Below the pieces are notes generated by a model. The model saw only the letters and a program-made list of their open reading frames with translations. It searched no databases and was not told the DNA's origin. Of a stretch of DNA of 6,645 nt, positions 1 to 6,645 are shown in pieces. The first letter of the stretch is position 1; every line of letters starts with the position of its first letter. Position numbers and translations under genes: made by a program. This DNA comes from an uncultured Clostridia bacterium (GTDB lineage: Bacteria; Bacillota; Clostridia; Oscillospirales; Ruminococcaceae): assembly GCA_946056455.1 (NCBI GenBank), contig CAMGJS010000051.1, positions 1 through 6,645 on the forward strand. The letters run 5' to 3'.

Positions 1-1
1 T

Positions 2-259
2 ATTATCAGAAACGCTACCGTAAAGGCTCAGCAGCGCTCCGATGAAATTGTCTTTGCGGCAAAGAACGAAGCCGCAGGCATTATCAGCAGAGCAAACGAA
101 GATATAGAGCGTGAAAAGAAGCGCGCCGTAAATCAGATTAAGGACGAAATTTCCGATATAGCAATAGCCGTTGCCGAAAAGGTTGTTGAAAAAGAAATAA
201 CCTCAAAGGACAACGACAGACTTATCGAGGAATTTATTGAAAATGTAGGTGAGCTGTAA
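2..259 (+). CDS. atpF: F-type ATP synthase subunit b, C-terminal part (5' end outside window)
   Basis: This is the last 85 residues of the b subunit of the membrane-bound F1Fo ATP synthase. Subunit b is the peripheral stalk that links the membrane Fo sector to the delta subunit and the alpha3beta3 head. The frame is open from base 2 and ends at TAA 257-259. The visible part is a charged, alanine-rich, heptad-like helix without glycine-rich loops, followed by the family's typical end: a DIAIAVAEKVVEKEI stretch and a short acidic tail (FIENVGEL). The N-terminal membrane helix is off the left edge. The identification rests on this coiled-coil pattern and on its place directly before atpH, the standard order B-E-F-H-A-G-D-C. 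Its stop overlaps the atpH start by one base (TAATG), which suggests translational coupling. No sign of damage is visible in the part seen. Confidence 0.93.
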   Translation: MIRNATVKAQQRSDEIVFAAKNEAAGIISRANEDIEREKKRAVNQIKDEISDIAIAVAEKVVEKEITSKDNDRLIEEFIENVGEL

Positions 260-801
260 TGGCAGGAATGGTTGAACAAACATACGCCGAGGCTGTTTTC
301 AAGCTTGGCGAAGAACAGAACTGTCTTGATACTCTCTGCAACGAAATTTTTGATGTTGCCGACATTTTAGGCGACAACACCGATTTTTTAAAACTGCTTT
401 CCTCTCCCACAATCCCTCTTGACGAAAAAAAGAGCGCTATTGAGCGTGTTTTTAAAGGCAAAGTTTCGGATTATACCCTGAACTTTCTTTTTGTGATAAC
501 AGAAAAGAATCGTTCTTCCTATATCCGCGGAATAGCCGACAGACTTAAAGCTCTTTACAACGATTATAACGGAATAATCGAAGTCAAGGTTACAACATCG
601 GAGGAACTTTCGGCGGAGCTTTCCTCAAAGCTCAAAGCAAAGCTTGAAAGCGTAAGCGGAAAAAAAGTAACACTTATCCCGAAAATCGACAAATCCATAC
701 TCGGAGGAATTGTTCTCGATTACGGCAACACCCGTATGGATTCCAGCGTAAAGACGCGCCTTGAAGGTGTAAGAAACGCTGTAAAGTCGATAATAGCATA
801 A
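259..801 (+). CDS. atpH: F-type ATP synthase subunit delta (OSCP)
   Basis: The gene encodes the 180-residue delta subunit, which caps the alpha3beta3 head and attaches it to subunit b as part of the stator. The length is normal for the family. The N-terminal part (about residues 5-105) is the helical bundle, with the typical YAEAVFKLG start and an FLKLLSSP turn at 43-50. The C-terminal domain carries the conserved ILGGIVLDYGN segment at 147-157. The ATG at 259 is preferred over the in-frame ATG at 268: AGGTGAG at 247-253 lies five bases before 259, and the start overlaps the atpF stop by one base. The ribosome binding site lies inside the end of atpF, so translation of the two stator subunits is probably coupled. 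The stop is 27 bases before the chosen atpA start. Confidence 0.96.
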   Translation: MAGMVEQTYAEAVFKLGEEQNCLDTLCNEIFDVADILGDNTDFLKLLSSPTIPLDEKKSAIERVFKGKVSDYTLNFLFVITEKNRSSYIRGIADRLKALYNDYNGIIEVKVTTSEELSAELSSKLKAKLESVSGKKVTLIPKIDKSILGGIVLDYGNTRMDSSVKTRLEGVRNAVKSIIA

Positions 802-813
802 ATTTTTAAACCG

Positions 814-820
814 AAAGGTG
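814..820 (+). promoter_or_regulatory. Ribosome binding site that fixes the atpA start at TTG 829
   Basis: AAAGGTG at 814-820 lies eight bases before TTG 829. The other in-frame candidate, GTG 820, overlaps this site and has no purine-rich sequence at proper distance in front of it (the preceding bases are T-rich). The site therefore favours TTG 829. Confidence 0.75.
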
Positions 821-828
821 TGAACAAA

Positions 829-2346
829 TTGAATTTACGCCCAGATGAAATTACAGGTCTTATTAAAGAAGAAATAAAAAACTACGGCAATAAGATCGAA
901 AATACCGACATCGGCACGGTTGTCACCGTAGGCGACGGTATTGCGAATATTCACGGGCTTGAGAAGTGTATGTCAAACGAACTTCTCGAGTTTGGAAACG
1001 GCGTTTACGGAATGGCTCTCAACCTTGAACAGGAATTTGTCGGAGCGGTTATGCTCGGCGACGATAAAGGCATTAAAGAGGGCGACACCGTAAAGCGTAC
1101 GGGAAAAATCGTTTCCGTTCCCGTCGGCGAAGAGCTTCTCGGAAGAGTAGTAAACTCTTTGGGACAGGCTATCGACGGTAAGGGACCTATCCTCACTACA
1201 GAAACCCGTCCTATCGAGCAGATAGCTCCGGGTATCATCACAAGAAAATCAGTTAATGTTCCTTTGCAGACAGGTATCAAGGCTATCGACTCTATGATTC
1301 CTATCGGCAGAGGTCAGCGTGAGCTTATCATCGGCGACCGTCAGACAGGTAAGACCGCAATAGCTCTCGATACAATCATCAACCAGAAGGACAAGGATGT
1401 AATCTGTATCTATGTTGCAATAGGACAGAAGCGTTCAACGGTTGCAAATGTCGTTGAAACACTCACCAAAAACGGCGCTATGGATTACACAATTGTAGTT
1501 TCGGCAACAGCGTCCGAGCTTGCGCCCTTGCAGTATATCGCTCCCTATGCAGGTTGCGCAATGGGCGAATACTTTATGTCAAAGGGAAAAGATGTTCTCT
1601 GCGTTTATGACGACCTTTCAAAGCACGCTGTCGCTTACCGCGCACTGTCACTTCTGCTTAAACGCCCACCCGGACGAGAAGCTTATCCCGGAGATGTATT
1701 CTATCTCCATTCAAGACTTCTTGAACGAGCTTGTAACCTCAACGAAAATTACGGCGGAGGTTCACTCACAGCACTTCCTATCATTGAAACTCAGGCAGGA
1801 GATGTATCTGCATATATCCCCACAAATGTCATCTCCATTACAGACGGTCAGATATTCCTTGAAACCGACCTTTTCAACTCAGGCGTAAGACCTGCCGTTA
1901 ACCCGGGTATCTCTGTATCGCGAGTTGGAGGAAACGCTCAGATAAAGGCGATGAAGAAGGTTTCGGGCTCATTGAAGCTCACCTATTCTCAGTATCGTGA
2001 ATTGCAGGCATTCTCTCAGTTCGGCTCCGACCTTGACGCTGACACAAAGGCAAGCCTTGCAAGAGGAGAGCGAGTTGTTGAAGTGTTGAAGCAGGGAAGA
2101 AACTCACCGCTTACAGTTGAACATCAGGTCATTATTATCTATGCCGTAACGAACAACTATCTCCATTCAATCCCGACAACAGCAGTTGCCGAATTTGAAA
2201 AAGAGCTTTTTGATTATGTTGATACAACACACCCCGACATCATCAGCGGACTTAAAGCCAAGAAGGATTTGACACCCGAAATCGAAGAAGAAATGAAAAC
2301 CGCTCTCGATGAATTTGTTTCAAAATTCATATCCGAGCGCAATTAA
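829..2346 (+). CDS. atpA: F-type ATP synthase subunit alpha
   Basis: Alpha is the non-catalytic nucleotide-binding subunit of the F1 head, alternating with beta in the alpha3beta3 ring. From TTG 829 the protein has 505 residues and begins MNLRPDEIT, the usual beginning of bacterial AtpA; a GTG at 820 would add three residues and lacks a ribosome binding site. Order of features: N-terminal beta-barrel (about 25-90), Walker A GDRQTGKT (169-176), Walker B region [12 protein letters not shown] (256-267), [11 protein letters not shown] (279-289), the alpha/beta signature [10 protein letters not shown] (355-364) followed by the arginine R365 of SVSRVGG, which corresponds to the arginine finger acting on the beta site, then the helical C-terminal domain. 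All key residues are present. The first internal ATG is about 47 codons downstream, so a non-ATG start is certain. The gene sits 27 bases after atpH and 40 bases before atpG in one apparent transcript. Confidence 0.98.
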   Translation: MNLRPDEITGLIKEEIKNYGNKIENTDIGTVVTVGDGIANIHGLEKCMSNELLEFGNGVYGMALNLEQEFVGAVMLGDDKGIKEGDTVKRTGKIVSVPVGEELLGRVVNSLGQAIDGKGPILTTETRPIEQIAPGIITRKSVNVPLQTGIKAIDSMIPIGRGQRELIIGDRQTGKTAIALDTIINQKDKDVICIYVAIGQKRSTVANVVETLTKNGAMDYTIVVSATASELAPLQYIAPYAGCAMGEYFMSKGKDVLCVYDDLSKHAVAYRALSLLLKRPPGREAYPGDVFYLHSRLLERACNLNENYGGGSLTALPIIETQAGDVSAYIPTNVISITDGQIFLETDLFNSGVRPAVNPGISVSRVGGNAQIKAMKKVSGSLKLTYSQYRELQAFSQFGSDLDADTKASLARGERVVEVLKQGRNSPLTVEHQVIIIYAVTNNYLHSIPTTAVAEFEKELFDYVDTTHPDIISGLKAKKDLTPEIEEEMKTALDEFVSKFISERN

Positions 2347-2386
2347 ATCTTCCACTATGTATTTGAAATCGAGGTGAAAACCGTAA

Positions 2387-3259
2387 ATGGCAGCGTCTAA
2401 TATGAAAGACATCAAGCGTCGTATCAAAAGTATCGAATCGACAATGCAGATAACAAAGGCAATGCAGCTTGTTGCATCGTCAAAGCTGAGAAAAGCAAAG
2501 GAACGCGCCGATAACGCAAGACTTTTCTTTGACACCCTTTATGATACAATGTGCGAGATAAGCAGAAACGCACCCGAATTTTCATCTGTCTTCACAAAAA
2601 AGCGTGAGATAAGAACAGTTCTTCTCATTGTAATTGCAGGCGACAGGGGACTTGCAGGCGGCTTTAACTCGAATATCTTAAAGCTTGCTTACCGCAGAGC
2701 ACAGAAAATATCCGAAACGGGAAAGACAGTTGAAATAGTCGCTATCGGCAAAAAATCGGTCGAATATTTTGAAAAGCGTGAATTTACTGTCAGGGCAAAA
2801 TATTCCGAAATAGCCGAGGGCATTTCAATATACGAATCGTCCGATATAGTTCAGACTATTATGGGACACTATATGAACGGTCTTTGCGACAGTATCGAGC
2901 TTTTCTACACTTCGTTCCTCAACACTCTCACGCAGGAAACAAAGTCCTATGTTCTTCTTCCTCTTGAAGTAAAGGAAATAACAAAAGGCGGAAAGGCAAC
3001 GGAACTTACCGAATACGAGCCGTCAGCTGAGGCGGTTTTCGACAGCATTGTCCCCGGATATATAACGGGAATACTTTTCGGAGCGATTGTTGACAGCTTT
3101 GCGGCTGAACAGGCTGCAAGAAGAACTGCTATGGAATCCGCTTCCGACAACGCAGGCGAAATTATAGGAGAATTACAGCTTGTTTATAACAGAGCCCGTC
3201 AGGCGTCTATTACTCAGGAAATTACCGAAATAGTCGGCGGAGCTCAGGTTCAGAGCTAA
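2387..3259 (+). CDS. atpG: F-type ATP synthase subunit gamma
   Basis: Gamma is the central rotor shaft of F1, whose rotation drives the conformational changes at the beta sites. The product has 290 residues, normal for bacteria. The N-terminal helix MKDIKRRIKSIESTMQITKA (6-25) and the C-terminal helix ending ITQEITEIVGGAQ (275-287) form the antiparallel coiled coil inside the head. The Rossmann-like middle contains GDRGLAGGFN (85-94), the counterpart of the TDRGLCGG motif of the family. The ATG at 2387 follows GAGGTGA (2371-2377) with nine bases between; an in-frame ATG at 2402 is possible but has no comparable site. No plant-type regulatory cysteine insert is present. The 40-base gap from atpA contains nothing beyond the ribosome binding site. 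Confidence 0.97.
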   Translation: MAASNMKDIKRRIKSIESTMQITKAMQLVASSKLRKAKERADNARLFFDTLYDTMCEISRNAPEFSSVFTKKREIRTVLLIVIAGDRGLAGGFNSNILKLAYRRAQKISETGKTVEIVAIGKKSVEYFEKREFTVRAKYSEIAEGISIYESSDIVQTIMGHYMNGLCDSIELFYTSFLNTLTQETKSYVLLPLEVKEITKGGKATELTEYEPSAEAVFDSIVPGYITGILFGAIVDSFAAEQAARRTAMESASDNAGEIIGELQLVYNRARQASITQEITEIVGGAQVQS

Positions 3260-3268
3260 ACTCAGATT

Positions 3269-3274
3269 AAGGAG
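3269..3274 (+). promoter_or_regulatory. Ribosome binding site for the TTG start of atpD
   Basis: AAGGAG lies ten bases before TTG 3285. An in-frame TGA at 3276-3278 leaves no earlier initiator, and the first ATG of the frame is at codon 59, so this site serves a TTG start. Confidence 0.85.
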
Positions 3275-3278
3275 TTGA

Positions 3279-4682
<1,404 letters not shown>

Positions 4683-4694
4683 GGAGGAATATCT

Positions 4695-5102
4695 ATGTCA
4701 GCAACATTTAAGCTGAAGGTAATTACTCCCGAAAAGCTTTTCTTTGACGGCGAAACCGAGAATATCATCGTCCGCACAACAGTCGGCGATGTCGGAATTC
4801 TTGCAAAGCATATCGATTATGTCGCCGTTCTCCCGTCGGGACCGTTAAAGGTAAAAATGCAGGACGGCTCTTTCAGAACAGCCGCCGTTTCAGGCGGAAC
4901 GATAAAGGTCTCAAAAGAAGGCGTTGTCATTCTTGCAACAGCTGTCGAATGGGCGGACGAAATCGACATTGAACATGCAAAGCGCTCCGAAGAGGACGCA
5001 AGAGAAAAAATCAAGATCCATACAAGCGGCGTAGAATTTGACCGTGCGCAAGCAAAGTTAAAGCGTGCGCTCAACAGAATAAATGTCAGCCGCAACGGAT
5101 AG
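4695..5102 (+). CDS. atpC: F-type ATP synthase subunit epsilon
   Basis: Epsilon binds the foot of gamma, joins the rotor to the c-ring and, in many bacteria, inhibits ATP hydrolysis through its C-terminal helices. The product has 135 residues, a usual length. The N-terminal beta-sandwich (about 1-86) contains GDVGILAKHIDYVAVLPSG (31-49), and the C-terminal two-helix domain (about 89-130) is present in full. The known ATP-binding motif I(L)DxxRA of the first helix reads IDIEHA (90-95) here, so the arginine is replaced by histidine (codon CAT 4974-4976). The ATG follows AGGAGG (4682-4687) at seven bases; the ribosome binding site overlaps the atpD stop. This is the last recognisable atp gene, and a hairpin follows ten bases after its stop. 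Confidence 0.96.
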   Translation: MSATFKLKVITPEKLFFDGETENIIVRTTVGDVGILAKHIDYVAVLPSGPLKVKMQDGSFRTAAVSGGTIKVSKEGVVILATAVEWADEIDIEHAKRSEEDAREKIKIHTSGVEFDRAQAKLKRALNRINVSRNG

Positions 5103-5111
5103 GAAAAATGC

Positions 5112-5149
5112 AAAGCTATGTAAATCTTGAATGATTTGCATAGCTTTTT
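5112..5149 (+). terminator. Stem-loop after atpC, probable (possibly leaky) operon terminator
   Basis: Bases 5112-5126 pair with 5133-5147 over 15 positions (one T-G wobble at 5121/5138), enclosing the six-base loop TTGAAT (5127-5132). Five T residues end the right arm (5145-5149), three of them within the stem. G5110-C5111 can also pair with G5150-C5151 across a two-base bulge. The stem is strong, but the free T tail is only two bases long. It may therefore act as a partial terminator or as a 3' stabiliser of the atp message, letting some transcripts run into the next gene. The ribosome binding site of that gene begins right after it. Confidence 0.6.
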
Positions 5150-5151
5150 GC

Positions 5152-5159
5152 AAAAGGAG
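5152..5159 (+). promoter_or_regulatory. Ribosome binding site supporting the GTG start at 5168
   Basis: AAAAGGAG ends eight bases before GTG 5168. The next in-frame ATG is at codon 40, and an in-frame TAG stands at 5141-5143, so this site and GTG 5168 define the start of the small gene. Confidence 0.75.
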
Positions 5160-5167
5160 CAGATATA

Positions 5168-5566
5168 GTGAAAAAAGTCTTTACAGTTGACGGTGAAAAG
5201 CTTGAATTTAAAGATGTTATCGTCAAAATCAACGGTGTTGAGCAATCTGCAATTAGAATAAAAATAATTGCTACAAAAGAAGAAATGATAACGCTTGACA
5301 CTATGCCCTTTCCCGAAAACAGCGACGACGCAAGGGAATACATCGAGGACTGCTATTATTGCCGAAATATCCGTAAAGACGGCGGCGTATATATCTGCGA
5401 GGATGAAGGCTTTGACTCCGACCTGTCGGACTGCTTTACCGCGTCAAGACAACCTGATGATATTAAAAAAATCATATCCGATTATTTTGAGTTCAAGGGC
5501 TATGACGAAGATACCTATGGACTTACAGTTGATGAAATAGTCGAAGAATATGAACTTGAAAGATAA
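5168..5566 (+). CDS. Uncharacterised acidic protein with four cysteines
   Basis: I do not recognise the family of this 132-residue protein. It has no signal peptide or membrane segment and is probably cytoplasmic. It is strongly acidic (about 34 Asp/Glu against 17 Lys/Arg). The first 45 residues alternate hydrophobic and charged positions like a small beta-sheet (VFTVDGEKLEF, VIVKINGVEQ, IRIKIIA), the middle carries four cysteines (C62, C65, C77, C89) as CxxC-x11-C-x11-C, and the end (about 97-132) looks helical. The cysteine pattern could bind a metal, but no known zinc-ribbon or iron-sulfur spacing fits clearly. Evidence that it is a real gene: a good ribosome binding site before GTG 5168, codon use like that of the atp genes, and tight fit between two hairpins. 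It may be cotranscribed with atp by readthrough; no promoter is visible in the 65-base gap. A link to ATP synthase is not shown. Confidence 0.8.
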   Translation: MKKVFTVDGEKLEFKDVIVKINGVEQSAIRIKIIATKEEMITLDTMPFPENSDDAREYIEDCYYCRNIRKDGGVYICEDEGFDSDLSDCFTASRQPDDIKKIISDYFEFKGYDEDTYGLTVDEIVEEYELER

Positions 5567-5612
5567 AATAAAACCGTACTTTTATGTGAAGTACGGTTTA
5601 TTTCTTTATTTT
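5565..5612. terminator. Bidirectional Rho-independent terminator between convergent genes
   Basis: An 11-bp perfect stem (5571-5581 with 5589-5599; AAACCGTACTT and its complement) encloses a seven-base loop TTATGTG. A-rich sequence precedes it (5565-5573) and T-rich sequence follows (5597-5612), so it has a T tract on either strand. It lies right after the stop of the + strand gene (5564-5566), and the stop of the - strand rlmD (5606-5608) sits in its right flank. It should end transcription from both sides. Confidence 0.88.
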
Positions 5613-6645
5613 GTGAGAAGTGAAACACACTCCACATGATTTGTTCTCGGGAACATATCCACAGCCCTTGCTTTTTTGACATTGTACCCATTTTCGCATA
5701 ATAGCTTCAAATCTCTTGCACAGGTCGCAGGGTTGCAGGAAATATAAACTATTTTTTCGGGCGACATTTTCAAAATTGCGTCAATAGCAATATTGTCGCA
5801 ACCCTTCCTTGCAGGGTCAAGTACGATAATATCGGGCTTTATACCGTCGGCAATTAACCTTGTCGCCACATTACCTGCGTCTCCGCATACAAATTCAGCA
5901 TTGTCTATGGAGTTTATCAATGCGTTTTCTTTTGCGTTTTCAATCGCTTCGGGGACAATTTCAACTCCGATAAGCTTTTTTACCTTGCCTGCCATAGAAA
6001 GACCTATTGTTCCTGCACCGCAATAAAGGTCAAGCATCGTTTCATCGCCCTTTAAATCAGCATACTCCTCCGCAATTTTATATAGCTTTTCCGCCTGAGC
6101 CGTGTTTACCTGATAAAAAGCCTCGGGCGCAAGCTTTATTCTGTTGCCGCACATTGTATCGAAGATATATCCGTCACCAAAGACAGCCTTTGAGCTTTTT
6201 CCCATAATCACATTCGTTCTATCGGGGTTTATATTCATAACAACGGTTTTAATTTCGGGGAAGAGGCCAACTATTTCATTTGAAAGAGATTTTACCTCCC
6301 TTTCGCAATTTTTTCTAACAATAAGACAGAGCATAATCTCTCCCGTGTGGTATCCGCGCCTTAAAAAAATGTGCCTTAAAAGACCTGTATTCGTTTTTTC
6401 ATCATAAGGAGTAATTCCTTTTTTAACAGCAATTTCAAGCACTTTTTCTGATATTTCACCGAAAACCTTCGGTTGTAAAAGACAATCTGAAAAGGGTATA
6501 ACCCTATGACTTCTCATAGCATAAAATCCAAAAACAGCACCGTTTTCGGTCTTTGCAACGGGGTACTGAGCCTTGTTGCGATAGTGAGAGCCAACGAGGG
6601 CACCATTCAGGGCGGCTTCCGTCCCCTGAAGAACATCATGGGCCT
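5606..6645 (-). CDS. rlmD: 23S rRNA (uracil-C5)-methyltransferase, RlmD/RumA family (N-terminal part outside window)
   Basis: The enzyme transfers a methyl group from S-adenosylmethionine to C5 of a uridine in 23S rRNA, U1939 in E. coli numbering; Gram-positive RlmCD relatives also modify U747, so the exact target is uncertain. The frame is open from the right edge, giving 345 visible residues. Counting from the edge: HYRNKAQYPV (21-30), a cysteine in SDC (54) matching the fourth [4Fe-4S] ligand, PEAFYQVNTAQAEKLY (173-188), the SAM-binding DLYCGAGTIGLSMA (205-218), DPARKGCD (276-283), the nucleophile C303 in SCNPATCARD (302-311), and NHVE with general-base E338. The TRAM domain and first three cluster cysteines would lie beyond the edge. 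A start at ATG 6517 would cut off conserved HYRNKAQYPV and the GFYA segment, so it is an internal methionine. The outermost ~20 residues do not resemble the family and may be a contig-end artefact. The gene is convergent with its left neighbour. Confidence 0.93.
   Translation of the reverse strand, partial: AHDVLQGTEAALNGALVGSHYRNKAQYPVAKTENGAVFGFYAMRSHRVIPFSDCLLQPKVFGEISEKVLEIAVKKGITPYDEKTNTGLLRHIFLRRGYHTGEIMLCLIVRKNCEREVKSLSNEIVGLFPEIKTVVMNINPDRTNVIMGKSSKAVFGDGYIFDTMCGNRIKLAPEAFYQVNTAQAEKLYKIAEEYADLKGDETMLDLYCGAGTIGLSMAGKVKKLIGVEIVPEAIENAKENALINSIDNAEFVCGDAGNVATRLIADGIKPDIIVLDPARKGCDNIAIDAILKMSPEKIVYISCNPATCARDLKLLCENGYNVKKARAVDMFPRTNHVECVSLLTK

Noticed and set aside
259..270. ATG 268 as the atpH start
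   Set aside because: ATG 259 has AGGTGAG at the right distance and the TAATG overlap with atpF. GGCAGGA before 268 is too close and less complementary.
1520..1888. A 122-codon + strand ORF inside atpA in another frame
   Set aside because: It lies entirely within the well-conserved alpha coding frame, has no family features and is explained as a shadow frame.
5103..5167. A promoter between atpC and the downstream gene
   Set aside because: TTGAAT at 5127-5132 resembles a -35 box but lies in the hairpin loop. No -10-like sequence stands 16-18 bases after it; TATAGT at 5164-5169 is too far away and overlaps the start codon.
4817..5245. A 142-codon - strand ORF across atpC and the start of the next gene
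   Set aside because: It is antisense to two supported genes and runs through the post-atpC hairpin. Its Ser/Phe/Leu-rich product resembles nothing known and it has no convincing ribosome binding site context.
5606..6517. A complete methyltransferase gene starting at ATG 6517
   Set aside because: The frame continues upstream to the window edge and encodes conserved HYRNKAQYPV and GFYA just before this methionine. The gene is cut by the edge and this ATG is internal.

Overview
The window carries the 3' part of a bacterial F-type ATP synthase (atp) operon on the + strand, one small uncharacterised gene downstream of it, and a convergent 23S rRNA uracil-C5-methyltransferase gene on the - strand. 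The atp gene order (atpF end, atpH, atpA, atpG, atpD, atpC), strong AGGAGG/AGGTG-type ribosome binding sites, TTG and GTG starts, moderate GC and the style of the proteins point to a low-to-mid-GC Gram-positive of the Clostridia, possibly Oscillospiraceae/Ruminococcaceae. That family placement is an inference from general sequence character, not from a search.

Layout: positions 2-259 are the C-terminal end of the b subunit (stator stalk). atpH (delta, 259-801) is coupled to it by a one-base TAATG overlap. atpA (alpha, 829-2346), atpG (gamma, 2387-3259), atpD (beta, 3285-4682) and atpC (epsilon, 4695-5102) follow with gaps of 12-40 bases and no internal terminator, so they look like one transcript. 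A 15-bp stem-loop follows atpC, and directly after it a GTG-started gene for an acidic 132-residue protein of unknown function (5168-5566). A second, symmetric stem-loop at 5565-5612 separates this gene from rlmD, which is read leftward from beyond the right edge and ends at 5606. The operon promoter, atpB, atpE and most of atpF lie to the left of the window, so ion specificity (H+ or Na+, set mainly by subunit c) cannot be read here.

How the genes work together: delta and b form the peripheral stalk holding the alpha3beta3 head; gamma and epsilon form the rotor stalk; beta catalyses ATP synthesis or hydrolysis, and alpha supplies the non-catalytic nucleotide sites and the arginine finger. 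All visible catalytic motifs are intact, so the enzyme should be functional. RlmD is unrelated housekeeping (ribosomal RNA modification).

I found no mobile element, CRISPR array, tRNA or rRNA, and no convincing new biological system. The points most worth a second look are the TTG initiation of both hexamer subunits, the unknown acidic four-cysteine gene behind a hairpin, an altered epsilon ATP-binding motif, and a GC-rich last ~58 bases that does not look like the expected RlmD sequence. No gene-free stretch longer than 300 bases exists; the longest gap is 65 bases (5103-5167).
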